Of a stretch of DNA of 64,000 bases, positions 13,321 to 27,900 are shown piece after piece. The notes below the pieces were generated by a model, which was not told the origin of the DNA, ran no database searches, and worked only from the letters and a program-made list of their open reading frames with translations. The stretch's first letter is position 1. Each line of letters opens with the position of its first letter. The stretch is from Quillaja saponaria. Lineage: Eukaryota; Streptophyta; Magnoliopsida; Fabales; Quillajaceae. The stretch lies in contig CM055605.1 in the NCBI GenBank assembly GCA_029379385.1, positions 18,821,001 to 18,885,000 on the forward strand, in the 5' to 3' direction. The position numbers and the translations under genes are program-made.

Positions 13321-13474
13321 CTGTACTAAGGAGATTCAGTAGTTTTGATCGAAAGTGGCTTGTTTGGATTGTGTTGTAAGAAACAGTCTGATAATTCAGA
13401 GTATCAACAGAAATTCTGTGATGATCATGCCACAGGCCTCCAGCTCAAGTGATTGAAAGGGGCAGATGCCCAAA
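13321..13474 (-). other. Candidate non-coding 5' UTR exon of TBP
   Basis: A 154-base stretch on the minus strand is flanked by a good acceptor (TTTCTCAG before 13474) and a donor (GTGTGT after 13321). It is less AT-rich than its surroundings and has no long open frame. It lies between the TBP start exon and the putative transcription start near 16.2 kb, where an untranslated leader exon would be expected. This is inference; no transcript was available. Confidence 0.3.
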
Positions 13475-14822
13475 CTGAGAAAGAGAGAAAGATGAACAAT
13501 CAGTGAAACAAAGATTCAAACATACAAATAGTGTTACTATGTGATTGTACAATAATTCAGTTTCCAACATTCAATAATTCAATCATCAAGATTCAACAGC
13601 CCTAAATCATCAAAACCCAATCCCACATTCTGAAAACCCAAAAAAAGTCAAAATAGTTGAGACAAAAAAGAATAAAATATAGAAAGAGATTGAGTGAGAG
13701 GAATTCATTTAAAAATGTAATCACAAACTGGATCTCCTTCCTCGAGAATGGAAACCTGTTGAGAAGGTGAGCTAGGATTAGTAACATTGACTGTACTGAT
13801 CCTAAGTATTGCAAGAATGAGAAAATTTGTTCCTTTCAGGCTTAATGTGCCACAACTCAAGTAAATATCAAAACCACCATCACTTAACCATTTTGAGGAT
13901 CATGAAATTCATAATTCTTTATTGAAATAAATTCAAGTATTTTTTTTAAATTGATGTTTATAGTTTAAACCTTAATCACACGACATAGATCAATAAATAC
14001 CATGTCTCACTGACACCAAAACTAGACACTTTAATTATCCTCCTCTATTATATAGGTTGGATTGAAATAAGGAACTCTTACTGATGGACAACACAATATG
14101 GATCATTTGGGAGTTTTATTTAATATTAATTGTATTTTATTTTATGTTTTATGATGTAATTTTAGAATTTAGGATAATTAGTATTATTTAGTTCACATTA
14201 TTAGTTATGTTTTTTACGTTTTACGTTTACATCCTAGGGTATTATGTAAAGCCTACATAAAAGCTTGGTATAGATTTGTTTAGAATCCTTTGACAAATTG
14301 AATATTGATTGCATGTTTGCAAGTTTTCCAAACCCTAGTTTCGTCTAATTCTCTCTTTTTCTTGCTTTCCTACCTATTCCCCTTCTTTTCTCTCAATTTC
14401 CCTCATATCCCTATTTTCCCCTACTGTCCGGCATCACCTACATATCAACAAATACTGTGTTTCACTAGCCACATCAAATTACTTCAATTCATATCGCAGC
14501 AAGAACTTTGGACTTTGGAATCTACAGACTTCAAGATCTCTTCACCTAACTGCTTGTATCCTACCAGCTTCTGTATAAACAGTCAATCAACGTATGAGCA
14601 TCGTGTAAATTATGTTGTCAGTCAGAACAGTGGCACTGGTTAATGCAAAAAGACAACAGCCAAAGAGGCAGAGAAAGACAAAGAGTTTTTATTTTATTTT
14701 TTTTGGGTTTTATTTTGTCATTGCTTTTATAACAATCTCTTGTCAAAGCAATAACATAATTAGTACTTATATATGAACAGAAATTATTAATTAACACGTG
14801 CAACTACGGACAGACAACTCAA

Positions 14823-14862
14823 CTCACCTAAACCTTAAATCCCAAACTAGTTGGGGTTGGCA
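14823..14862. repeat. SINE-like 3' motif
   Basis: The string TAAATCCCAAACTAGTTGGG followed by GTTGGC matches a motif common in plant SINEs and their relatives. A second instance lies at 23305-23440. No complete element could be delimited here. Confidence 0.4.
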
Positions 14863-16189
14863 ACTACTGACAAGCAACTACATAACATAAAATGAAAAAA
14901 ATACACCGGTAAAAATAGATGCAAGGGAATACGCAACCTAACAGAAAATGTTCAAGAATCTATTCATCAGACTTGCTGCATTCAGTTCTTACAAGATATG
15001 AATCATAATCATAAATATTTTCAGGAAGCACCGCCAGAATACAATCACCTTGACAATTAGTAAGTTTTAGAAGACAAAGAACTTTTTTTGGTGATATGAA
15101 TTAACATAGAGCTTAGCAGTGGCACAAAGGTCAGGCAAAAAGAAGGAAAAAAGTAAAGTGCAAAAGGGGCACAAGCACTTATCAGGAACATAAACCCTCA
15201 AATCCTAACAATGTACCACAGACTTACTTTAATGATGCCAATTAAAATACTAACAGAGAGACAAAAATTCTAGAATACATCACTGTGAAACCAGAGAGAT
15301 CATACCAAATACTAGGTCTAAGTCATACCAATTTCAGGTGGGAGACATATTGAACGTATAGAACAGTGATTTGTTCAAATTACCAAGGCATGTGTGCAGG
15401 AGAAGTGCATAAACAGGTATGCAAATAGCACTACTCCAAAAGAAGCTATGTCAACTGGGGACACTCTATGGAACAAGGACAACAATGACTGTCAGTGGGC
15501 AACCCAATTCCTCCATATGACTCGTTTATTTATACATTTATAGCAAAGAAAGACATTCATTAGTCTAAGTCATGACAAACCATTATCAGGTGGGAGACTG
15601 TCCCTGTAACTTCCCTTTGCAGTTTTGAAAGTGAATATGATCATTATCGTGGGTAGAATATTGAGGAAAAGCACAATAAGTTTCACTTTTTTGTCAGCCT
15701 TTGTGACTAATATTTTGTTTTTTTTTTTTTTTTTTTTTTCAAAATCTCAACTAAAGAGGATTAAAATACTAAAAGAAATAAGGAAACGAAACTAATCATG
15801 GTGAGCAGTTAAGTAAACTAGTCACCGGTTTTAGAGGGGAACCAGGAATCGCAGAAGAGGCTAAAGTGGCAAACTTCAGCAGCAAGTCACTTAGTCACCT
15901 GATGATGATGACTAATGTTGGAAAATATCAATAAACTGGACTCCCTCAAACACACTAGTTTACCCAACAGGAAACTCAAACCCTCCACAAACTAAGGGTG
16001 CTCGGGTGAGTTTATGCTCATATTTTGTACGCGCCAATGGAAGCCTCCACAAACCCTAAAGTCAAAAGTCAAACACAGCAGTTCAGGCAGCAACCAAACG
16101 ACAAACGACGAACCGACGGATGGAATAAGCAAAGGAGAGATCGATAGAAAGAGGGATTGAATACAAAATAAGAATGGAGGATAACAAGA

Positions 16190-16330
16190 ATCTGATGGTG
16201 ATTCGCATAAGAGGTAGAGAAAAAGATAAAGAGTTTTGAAAGCTAGGGTTTTGGATGAGTATAGGCGAGAATTGCAGAGAAAAATTGAGCGAGAAAGATT
16301 GTGTTTGGAGCGGGAAGATTTTGAAAATTG
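16190..16330 (-). promoter_or_regulatory. Putative transcription start region of TBP (telo-box)
   Basis: On the minus strand this stretch is pyrimidine-rich and contains the telo-box AAAACCCTAG at 16243-16252, typical of promoters and leaders of plant housekeeping and translation-related genes. A related TTTAGGGTTTG lies just downstream near 16050. It is the only sequence upstream of the TBP start exon that looks like a housekeeping 5' end. The assignment to TBP is inferred from order and strand. Confidence 0.35.
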
Positions 16331-16599
16331 GTTTCTTTTATATGAAAAGAAAGACAGGAGGCAACAGATTTGTATCTGCGGTCCTTAAAAGGAGAGGGAG
16401 ATTTGTGAGACGAAGGAAGAGAACTAGAGAACAAGTATGTGTGGAAAGGAATTTTCTGGAGAAAGAGAGGGAGAAAGGGCCACCCGACATGTAGATTCCT
16501 AAATTAGCCTTAATGTCTACCACAGAAATCAACTGCCACGTATACAAATGCCAGATCCCAATCCAAAACAATATTTATATTATTTTCAAACTCAGACAC

Positions 16600-19398
16600 T
16601 TATATTTTTTTATTTTACAATTATATATTTATTTGTCACTTAATACACATGTGATTAAAATAAATTCTATTTTATGCTAGCAATTTTTATATAAAATATT
16701 ATAAACTGAAAAAATATTACAAATGATTAAAATAATTTGGTAAAAAATTAACAGAAAAAAATATTTTAAGATAAAATTAACAAAGATATGATGTTTTTAT
16801 TAGCAAGAAGAGATGGAGATGTTTGCAGATGAAATTACCATCATTTGCAATCTCATTCTTTCTTCCCTTTTCTCTTGTTACTCCTTCATTTCCTTCCCCC
16901 TTGCAGCTGATTAATTTTATGGATCTCCCCTTAGACTTGTTGATCAATAATCTGGCTCTGATATCTATAGAGTACAAACACTTCCTGAAACTCTAAATAT
17001 TTAGTAGAAAAACAATCAAATAGAAATTTACAAGAAGAGAAGTTAAAACATAAATAGTTATGCATGGTCCAAATACTTATTTAGGCTTTTTTTATTTATT
17101 TATTAGCTTTTTTTTTATTTAGTTATTAAGTGATTTTGGTCTAGCTTACACGAATATTGACAAATTACTTCTTTGATCCCTATCAATAATATACAATTTA
17201 TGTTGAGACTATGAATAATTATAAAAAATTAAGTCTGCAAAGGAATTCAAACCTAATAAATTAATATATAGAGTATATCTTATTAATCCCCACGAACAGT
17301 TATTCACAGCAAAACCCCTCTCTTGTGGTCCATCAGTTAATTTTACCAAAATATCCTCCAACATACGGGATGAGGAAGCAACTTAGCAAGAAAGTATTTT
17401 ATCTGAGATTAGCTCTCTTGGATGCCAGATACAATAAAACTGGAAACAAATAACATGATTCATAGCATATAACCTTGACATTTCGTCAACCTCCCATGTC
17501 ACACTTTTTTACCCAACAATATATGCATATTTTCGACCTGAAGTTATTGATTCAAATTTTATATTGTATCAGAAACAATCTCTCCATATAATTTACAAAC
17601 TCAGAAATAGAGAGCAAATGAAAGAAATGACCTTAAATTTGTGTACTGACTCCAAATCTAATTGTTTAAAATTTGGAAGTGACTTTTTCAAAATTAGGTA
17701 CTATACTCATAGGTGTTATATTGGATTTGTATCAGATTTTTGGAAACACGGACATGGTGTATGGCTTTCGTAAACTCGTGTCGTAAGGTGTTAGGTTAAG
17801 ACAAGTATAATCAATCATGAAATGTCGTGTAGAAATTAGGTAAAGAGATACTCTCAGCATCTTATTAAGATTCATAAGAATACGAAAGTATTGTAAGTTT
17901 CAAAACAAGTGACAGTAATAAAATACTGCACATAATATTTTTAGGTAATCTTTTAACCTTGTTAGGTATAAGTGTGTTATTTTCTTTATTAGTATTACTA
18001 ATACTAAACAAAATAACCATACATAGTTAAAACTACATATTGGGTCTTTATAGCATACATTGGAATGTCTATGTATTTTAGTTAGTTATTCAGTTAAATT
18101 AATGATTCGTTATTGGAGTTGATAGCAACAATCATTTTATCTAGCAAGCCTACTACAATTTTTACTACCCAATAACCAATTTCGATCGAATATCAATTGT
18201 AACAATTCAATTCCCAAGCCAAAATATAACAAGTACCATCTCGTCTTGGACGATCGCAAGGAAAACTATAGCCAAGTCTCAATAGAATTTGAACTAAGAT
18301 GAAGTTCTGACCATCTGTAAAGAAAAAAAAAAATAAAAAAATGAACACACACTATGCTACTCACATGAAAGTCAGCAGTAGGAGTGCTCTGCAGGAATTG
18401 GTTAAGGGATATGAGACTCAACGGAGTGAAATGCCACTCCAACTCAGAGCTAGCTGGTTCTCTTTTAACTATGTTGAGTTAATGATAATATTTTGTACCT
18501 GAATCGAGGACTATTTAAGTGATGAAGAAAAAGAGCAAACATGCCACTAATAGACTTTACTGAAACAACAATGGGTTTTCAAGAACGTTGGCGCCTTCAA
18601 TTGAGATTTTTATTTTGGTCGGATGATGCAATTGGCATGGCAAGATTCTTCTGATCGGCACCCCTCTTCTTGATAGCTGCGAAGCCATGGCAATTGGCAA
18701 TCATTTCTAGGATTTAAGCAACATCAAGTGCCAACGTCAGAGTGTCACGAGCATGTCTTTTTACAAATTATCACATTTATATCACTAAAAAAATGTGCAC
18801 TACCAATAAAAAAAATGTGCCAACTATAGTCAATTCCCCTAGTATAGTAACATGCTCAATTTGCTAATTTTGCCTTTAGTGCTGCCTTCGATTTAACTGT
18901 TTACAAGTGGATGGAGTCCAAACAAAGCTCCAGCTCCAGCCCTCCCAAGATCCCAAAAATGACATAATCCCAAATGTCACATAATCCCAAATGTCATAAT
19001 TCCTGAAGACAACCTTTGATTAGGACAAAATACATGCAGCATGCCAGTAAATAATATAAGGATGTCACAAACATCAGTTATGAATTATGGTTGTCTTACC
19101 ATTAGATACTTCTGAATAAATATAAAACAGAGCTTCAATTCTTTTTCCCTAGAATGAGGCAAGAACATTAAACAGGGAGCTTTAATTTTATAACTTCGAT
19201 CAAGGTAAACTAAAAAGCATAACTACATACAAGAACAATAAACCAGATTTCTTTTCATAAGCAGAACAAGGTGGCAGAAGGAGAAAATGATCTACTTATT
19301 TGACGTCGGAGCAGATTTCTGTACATTTGGCTTCACAAGAAGCAATGCTTCATTTTTCTATGCAAGTCATTGGATTTGTGAACACCAGACACGAACAA
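16600..19398. other. Intergenic, no gene recognised
   Basis: AT-rich sequence between the putative TBP 5' end and the 3' end of the DUF179 gene. The open frames at 16777-16977 and 17564-17773 have no protein-like features. A short imperfect repeat CCCAAATGTCA recurs near 18970-19000. Confidence 0.45.
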
Positions 19399-22300
19399 CT
19401 ACATATCTTGCTTAGGCTTCCGGCTCAATTCTGAGTAGTGACCACCCATTAGTTGTAAAATCTCTTGCCACAAACCTTCTGAAGAAGAATCTGATGAACC
19501 CGCACAAATCAAATTTGAGCTACATGCTGCCACATACCAATAATCTGACTCAATCTCCTCCCTCAACTGATCCAGTTGCCAGCCAGCATAACCGACGAAG
19601 AATCTGAAATCCTGTGGGTTGAGAACTCCCTTCTTTACAAGTGCGGCAGCATCATCCAAATTGTTCCGAGCCCCAAATGACAACCCAGGGAAAACCTCTT
19701 CAAATCCAGGAAGCTTTGAATTCTCCCTTGTTTTTAACAAAAACATGCTTGCTTCAAGAGGCCCACCAAAATGCAAAGAACAATCAGAGAAAGTGGTTGC
19801 CAGATCAAGATTAGTAGGTTTCAAGTGTTTAATCTTTTTGTGAAGTGGGCGGTTGATGACAACTCCAAACGGCCCTTCTTGTGGGTGCCTAGTTCCAGAT
19901 CTAAGAAGAAGAACAACTGTTCTTTCAAAGGTACGAACCCCATCAAGCTTTTCAGTGGCAACAAGAACACAGCCAGTCTCAGGTACGGGAATAGGATGAG
20001 CCCACTTTCGGCTCGGAGATTTGGAACTTTGTAGTTTGTCACCTTGGTTATGGGTGTCAGAGTCTGTTTTTTCTTCCTGTTATTGAAGTGAGAAGATTTA
20101 CAGTCAAAAGACCATAAGTTTCAATACTTAATCATTATTGCTTGTCAAATAAGTGTAATTACCAAATATGAGATTCCATACCAAGAAAAATTATTTCAAC
20201 GAGATTAAACCGGTCAAATCAAGATATGAAATCTGAAGGAATATATGGGTGGAGCTCACTCAGCAGGGTCAAACCTCACTACCAACTGTGCATCATAATC
20301 ACAAACATATTCTAGATATTAGAGTCAACCCAGGGAAATTCAAATTATGAGCAGAAAGAAAATTTACTCCTGAAAGAGCATAGTGCAGATCTTGCTTTCA
20401 GAAAATCGTCATAAAAAACAGATCAAATCTCCCCCAACTAGTATATTTCTCTAACAGGCACAAAGCTCAATGAAGAGTTTACAGAAAACATGATAAAACT
20501 TCCATACGATTGTTAAACCACTGAACCTGGATATCTACTCAAGTGAAAATGGACATAAAAGGGCGATCAGAAAGACAGGGAAGAAGATTATGACAGCTAT
20601 ATATCCTGCTCAAAAACAGATACATCACCTGTTCATCTCTAAATAGCTTTGCTCTGAATTCTCTCCAATCCAAATTAATATGATGAGATTGTTCAGCAGA
20701 GGAGTCATTAGATTTTTTGCCATCAGAAGAATTGTTTCCTCTGATTCCATCTCCATTCTGGCTTAGACTGGTCACCATTACCTGTAATTATCAGCATTGC
20801 CACACATAATGATTTTTCTCTGCATCACATTCTAAGAATACAATCATAATTAAACATTTTCTTTAGAAAGTAATAAACACTAAGTGAAGTTCCTACTCCG
20901 GGAAAGAATCATAATTTGATACCGTTCTAATATGCAGTCAATATATCTCAATAGCTCATTGATACCGTTCTAATATGCAGTCAATATATCTCAATAGCTC
21001 ATACACTTTTATTCCATGTCTATATTTCCCCATCTTCACAATCATGATGCAGCCCAAGAAAAATTTCCAGGGCTGTATCAGTTTGGTATCAGATATTCTA
21101 GAATATAATTAGTATCATAGACATATTCGTCTATTATAACAGTCTTGGTTCAGTTATTCCAAAGAGTTAACTAGCTAAGCTTTGGTTCTTCAAACTCACA
21201 CATCAAGTAATCAAGAATGTAGTCAATGACAGCAGTCAGTTAAATATAGTTCTTTAAAGAGTCTGGTCTGTTCGAGTATTGAAAAAGTCTACAACAGGGG
21301 CTCAGGGTGCATTTTTAAGTGAAATAATAGTTTTTTGTTCCATATTCATTTATGGCAGGAATCCACATGCTAGAAGAATTTGTAGCAGGAGGAGGACTCC
21401 TCTCACACCTATTTCCATCACTGTACAAATTACTCCTTCTTTCCACACCCTTAAACCTTCAGAAAGTACCCTCTTATCCAAAATAACAAATTCTTGTGAA
21501 GCTTTTCATGAGAAAAGTCGATTACTTTTAAGTTATCTTTCCTTTTATACCGAAGAAAGGAAAATAACTCATAAGTCATAAGTGAATTTCAATTTACATT
21601 TTTAATATTTAAGAAATATATTTTGGGCTTTTAGTTTACGGAGTAGGGTTGTTCATATGTAACATGGGTTACACTACGAACATCATGTATATAAGGATTT
21701 TGTAGACTTATAGAGATTTTAATTTTGCCTCAATTGTTTTGTTAGTCCGTGCTAAAATATATAAATTAATACGTACTTCCAAAAGTATGGAATCTTAATT
21801 TTCTTTCTGAAACTAATTTCTTGGATTTCTTCATGGATAGCTTCATAATTCATTTTCTTACTTTTTTTTATAAAAAAAAAAAAAAAGTAAGTACTACAAT
21901 TTTAGCATTCAAACTCCACAATCCCAACCTCTCTAACCATTCCACAATATCATTTATGTTTTCTCAATTTGACGCTTCTGTCTTTAAAAGCACCCCCTTA
22001 ACCCCTTACAATTCAAAAAGCTTAAAACATTTTCCAACCTTGAGAACTCATTTATGTTTTCTTCAAATGTTTTGGTTATACTTCCTCACTGAATTCCAAA
22101 AAAAATAGCACTAAAGAAGCCCAAAAAAGAGTACCAAAAAGAAGCCAGGGAAATCAAACGGCCATTTTTTTCCATAAAAAGCTGTAGCATGAGAAGCTGA
22201 TGCTTGAAAATCTCAGAGTTCCACCTGCTTTGAGAGACACCAAATAACCACAAACATGGGAGATATCTGAAGAAGCTTGCTCCCTTTCTTTCTTCCAAAA

Positions 22301-24929
22301 CCTTTAACCTTCAACAAGTCCTCCTAACTCTTAAATCCATTTCTTACCAAAGAAGTCTAAAAGCCAATGGCAAATACTCCAAGCAACAGAGTAATGTTTA
22401 ATAAGGAAAAAACCCTTAAGTTGTTTTCTACGTCATGATATTTTGTCTGCTCTCATACTAACAAGAGTGAATACATGTATCATTTCATGCAATTTAAACT
22501 CTATCAGAATAAACAAAAAGTATGCAGTCATTAAATGGGCAAGTTCATTCACTACTTCACTGAAAAAGCCAACATAGGCCTTCCCAAGGCATGAGAATAA
22601 ATTGACAGTGTTCAACAGAAACATCAAGAAGAAAAACACTATAATTACTACTCAGATGGTAATTATAACATGTTTTTACTATGACCGTGATAGCTCATTT
22701 CAAAACAAAGCATAAGAAAAAAGAAAAAACTACACGAAATGTTAAGTAATGTTACTAATGTACCTTTAAATGGTTAAAATGTTAAGATTTGAAAAAGCAA
22801 CTAATACGTCAAGACGAAAATCCCCTTTAATTTGACCCTTATCATTTTCAGAATATACTATTCCCATAACAAAGGAACTTGTCAAACTTCTTGGACATAC
22901 GAAACATTTCCATAATATTTTTCTGACATATATATCATAAAAGGCCAGGTTGTTGAAAAAGGGAATGACATTTTTGTGGAAAATTATCAGCTAAAACATC
23001 TTGACCAATAACAAATACTATGGAGCTTACATTACCACCAGAGCATTAATAAGGAGCTAGCTTCCCAATTGTAGACAGACACAGTCAACATTGATATTTA
23101 TCCAATGGTTCCCCAAGCACAATATCTTCCTGAAGTAGATAGATCAGAATGCCCTAAGCATATACAAGATTTGGTAAGAGTAATATGTATTTGGCTAATT
23201 TTGTGATCCACAATAACAAAGCAGTAGTACATTTAGGAAATAGTCTTTGCTATATGCATAGATAATGAGTAAGGACAAGTTCATAATTAACGAAGGATAA
23301 TGTTTTAAACTCAACTCAACTCAATTAAGTCTTAAATCCCAAACTAGTTGAGGACGGCTATATGAATTCTTTTCTCCATTTGCATCGATCCAAGGCATCA
23401 CTTTTAGTGATGCCCATTGCAATCATATCATTCTCAAGCACTTCCCCCCCATGAAAAAGAAAAGACGTGAATACTATTATTAAACAACATTAGCTTGGTT
23501 GAACCATTCATGGGAAATAAAAAAAGTGCATATTCATTACAGTGTAATTGTAATAGTGTTAAATCTAAAAGGCATAGCATGTGAAGTAACTATATATTCA
23601 ACAGGGAAATGTGACCATTAGCCTTAAAGAAAACCCGTTTTCAAATGAAATAGAATTGACAAAGAAGAAATAGATGTCCATACAGTACATAAATTAATAA
23701 AAGATGATAATATGAGTATCTCTGTGTGTATCACATGTAAAAGAAGTGAACAGAAAGAGCATAACTGCCTAAGTATCTTTTAAGAAAAGAACAAAGTGTA
23801 AATAAAGCAAATGAACCAGGCAACTTAAGATCCTTGATCTCGTGGGACCATGTTCCACATTTTTTATAAGTAGTATTTGTAGACATGGAGACAAAACAAT
23901 GAAGATTTTGATTATTGTATTAATGCATTTACTGTCTAGGACACTAGGTTCAACTGTAAAACCAATTTAAAAATCTAAGCAACCATGAAAACCTCAACCT
24001 ATTTATCATGAACAGGTTTGTAAGGCTTTGTTGATCAGGGTCATAAATTCCCGGCTCTTTAAAACCTTTAATAGAAAAAAGAAGAAAAAGAAAAAAAGAA
24101 AAGAAAAAAGATACAGGTTTGACTTTCATGATCTTCCTCGATGGTAGAACTAATAGCGTTCCCTACAACCCCTTAAGACCCCTATTATGTCCCAAACCAC
24201 GTGAATGGATGCTTTCATCACATTTAAGAAGCTTTTGACAAGCACATGGTTCTGCTATCAGTTTCCTGAGGGTTACAATAAGCTTCCATGACCCATAAAG
24301 AAACCAAAAATTAAAAATTGTGTTATGTATCCCTGAAGCTTTGTTTGACAGGAGAGAAACATTTATAAACTACTTGGAAAACTTCAACTTCTTCCATTGG
24401 ACTCTTTAAAACAGGAATAAAAAATAATATGGAATTTTCCACAGATGACAATCATCCAAGCTTCAACGTGAACTCATCTCTTTAATTAATCACTGTAATT
24501 CCTTTTTCCACGGCTTTTCAGCAGCCAAGAAGAGAAAAAAGTCAAATTTTACACCAATGTATTGAAATGTCAAATTTTCAAAAGAAAATCCTAACCTAGA
24601 CAGGGCATCAGATGAGGACTAGAAAAAAATCCAAGAAAGCGAAATTCATATGAACGGCAGGCAAATTTTGACTAAAGTCACATACCCGGAGAATTGTCTT
24701 GATTTTTCTTCCCCATAGCTCGCACAGCAAATGACTGATACCCTTTAGAGCTAACCTTGCGCCTCAATACTCTGATCTCAAACAGCTTTCCAACTTCAAC
24801 TCTGGAAGAAGTTCTCATCTTTCCCAAATTCCAGGAAATGGGTATCTCAGGAAATGTATTTTTCATCAAAAGAGGACTTCGAGTGGCGTTTTTGACTTGG
24901 AAGGCCCATAGATCCATATGAACCTCCAA
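19399..24929 (-). CDS. UPF0301/AlgH-like (DUF179) protein, probably plastid-targeted
   Basis: A member of the DUF179 (YqgE/AlgH) family; the molecular function of the plant proteins is not established. Exons on the minus strand: about 24691-24929 (N-terminal region rich in Arg, Lys and Ser with few acidic residues, like a chloroplast transit peptide), a middle exon ending at 20629, and the last exon 19399-20076. The middle exon gives LDWREFRAKLFRDEQ and the last gives PETGCVLVATEKLDG, then GPFGVVINRPL, then LHFGGPLE, then FRFFVGYAGWQLDQL, all family hallmarks. The stop is at 19399. Phase between exons 2 and 3 is exact. The acceptor of exon 2 is less certain: AG before 20738 keeps frame with exon 1, while the stronger-looking AG near 20791 does not. 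Intron 1 is about 3.9 kb. Confidence 0.85.
20918..21003. repeat. 43-bp perfect tandem duplication
   Basis: Units 20918-20960 and 20961-21003 both begin GATACCGTTCTAATATGCAG and appear identical, so the duplication is recent. They lie in intron 1 of the DUF179 gene. Confidence 0.92.
23305..23440. repeat. SINE-like fragment
   Basis: It carries AAATCCCAAACTAGTTGAGG, then a CGGCTATATGAATTC block and a CCATTTGCATCGATCC block, an arrangement seen at the 3' ends of plant SINE-like repeats. It is diverged, with no clear target duplication. It lies in the DUF179 intron. Confidence 0.4.
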
Positions 24930-27900
24930 AACGACTATTCAGGAAACTGAATTTAGATTTTCTCAGGAATTGTGAGTGAACTTGTATCTCTAGCGCTGAG
25001 ACCGATGGACAAAGAGGAAAAGGGCAAGACGATCAGTAACGGACTCAAAAAGAAAAAAAAAATAAAAAATGAAAGAGAGAGATGCCGATTGGATATTGAT
25101 ATTCTTCCTCCTCCTTATAAAGAAGTTGATCTCATTTGGTAATTACCAGCTACGACTATAAAGTGCAGACATAATTAGGGATAACCACAGTGATTACCAA
25201 AATTGAAAACAAACACAACAACCAGCGAACGAACAGAAAATCAAAGCGATATATGACAATGACGGAACAAAGACACAGAATATGCTTATTTTAACCGAAT
25301 TGTGTGCAGCCTCTTATTGTGAGCACTGAACATCATCGGCGCACGTTAGTGAAATGTCAACTTTCATTTTTTTTTGGCTACTAGTTTGGACTTTTGATTG
25401 ACACTGTGGTATGCAATGCAATTTGGTTACAATTAATTTTTTTATTTATATTTTTATATTGTTTTGGTTGATCTTAAAAACTAACAGTTGTAAAACATAG
25501 TTTAAGATATTGCTTTTTTTGTTTTGCTATGTAAATTATAAAAAAATGACATGGTAATATTAAAAAGTGAAATTGTAGAGAAAAATAAAAGTAGTAGATT
25601 GTATTTATAACCATAAATAAGAAAGTGAAAAAAAAATATTAAATATTAGAAAACAAATGTCACATGATCCATTGATTTAAAAAATATATATATTCAAATA
25701 CATGGCTTGCGAACCGTATTAGAAAATATTTTAAAATTATAATAAAATTTAAAAGTATTGCATTGCATGTTTGAGATGCAGTCATCATATAATATTCATC
25801 GAAAAACAACTTTAACGACCCAAACGTTTCATCCACGACCCAATCAAACATAGCTTGGTCTCAAAAGACAATTTCAAACGCTCGTTTGGTGTTTTGGAAT
25901 ATAAATCAAATGGGCAGTCAATTTACAGATGAGCTTTATTTTGATTTTACACTTTTTTTTTTAAATGTTGGTTGTTTAAAAAGTAAAATTGACCGACTAA
26001 AAAAAGGAAATACAACGGAACCAAACCAAATTTATTTTAATTGATTTAGTTTGGTATCTTGACAAGTTTTTGGGCCTTATTAGTTTTTTTTCTTTTTTTT
26101 TTCAAACTAATTGGACCTATTCTGGTTTCTTTTTAAAAAAATATTTAATTAATTAATTAAATATTAAATAAATATAATAATCCAAATTAATCAAACAAAG
26201 CATAATAAAATATTACTAAATTAATACAAAAAATAAAAGTCTTGTTAATATCTTTTTATAATATAAAATTTAATTAAAAAATTATCCACTACACCACTCT
26301 TTTCAATTACAAAAACATAAAAAAAATAGCATTTATTATCCCTAAAGTATCACATGTTTATTAGTTTCATCCTCTAAAATATTATTTTCGATCAATTTCA
26401 TGCCATTACTTTCAAAAATTTATAATTTCTTCCATTGTTAGCATTTTGTATGGAAATTGATGACGTGACATAAAATATATTATTTTTTTCACTTTCTGAG
26501 TGCAAAATAATTTTATGATGGAATTAATAAATATAATTCTTTCGATGGCACACATGTTTTAATATCACCACTATGCCCAAGAACCTTTGTCACTCACCAC
26601 CAACCCTACCCATTTGAAACTTCTTTGAATGGAAACTTATATTTATATAGGTACAATGAACTCACTAGTCACATCTAAATAATGTGAGACTAAAATAAAC
26701 CTAAACTACTGTTTAAATCAAATTTATGAAAGTACAAAATATTAATATTTTTTAATTCCCATTATGTCCTATCATTGAGATCCTCTAAAATGACAACAAT
26801 TATTATCAGAATCCTCTTGAAAAACACCATTTAAAGTTGTCAAAAGCAACTCAAAATGATGGAAATCACCATCAAAAGCTGCTGAAAATTACAACAACTA
26901 CCATTGAAAGCATTTGGAGATGAAGACAACAATTACCAAGCCCAAGTAAGATGGAATCCACCATCAAAAGCCGTCGAAGACTATGTCAACCACAGTTAAA
27001 AATTACTAGAGTTGATGAAAACTACAATTAAGTACTTGAAACACAATTCTAGTAGTAATTCTTTTTGTGATCCTAATTTGTATATTGTAAGACTAATGAA
27101 TTCCTATTTTAGTAGGATTTAAATTGGTTTAATTCCAATGTAATGAATCCAAATGGAGCTTTAGAGGCATTGGAATTCTTATTTTTTTTTGTTTATTAGT
27201 AAAATTTATATGGTGGACAAAAAAAAACTTATCACTTTTAATTTCAAGATAGAACTGATAATTTTTTTTTTTGGGTACAAGATAGAACTGTAATTTTGAT
27301 ACTTAAAAGATAAGGTGCTATCAATTTGGTTCTTAAAAAAAATTAATTTTATCAATTTAGTATAAGATATATATTGCAATTACCCTATCAATTTGATCAT
27401 TATTTGTTATTTATTAGAATATTAAAAATATAATATTTGTTGAACAAGAGTGTGTGTTTGTGTCATTTGAATGGAGGGGAATAGCCCCATGGAGAGAGAG
27501 AAAGAGGGTATGTTACTAAATCTTTGATTTGAGAGATTTTTCTTACAGGGATGTAGAGGAAATTATGATTTGTTATTGCATTGACTAATGTACCTATATC
27601 TTTTATATCCATTAATGGCCAAATAAAATATTTTAAGGGCATAATCTAAGATTTATGTAATAATATATCCTCCCATCTATTTTCTTCTCAACTCCTAACA
27701 AAAAATTTATTTGTATCATTTCTCTTACTCTTTTTTAACTCTCAATAAGACAAATGATAAATGTAATTTTTTCTTTTACTATTCTCTACTTTTTTTCTCC
27801 AAACTCCTAAATAGATTGAAAAAGGAAATCAAATTGACTGGAAATTGCAGGAAAATCTGCCTAAAGGGTGTATTACCCAAAATTTCAAGCCTAAATGATG

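Noticed and set aside
16243..16571. Frames near the putative TBP start
   Set aside because: They are Arg/Lys- or Ser/Leu-rich by-products of a purine-rich leader region, on both strands, without domains.
19619..20042. Plus-strand and out-of-phase frames over the DUF179 last exon
   Set aside because: They are shadows of the real minus-strand exon, which has clear family motifs.
22086..22298. 70-codon frame in the DUF179 intron
   Set aside because: It looked faintly like a transposon C-terminus, but no motif could be supported.
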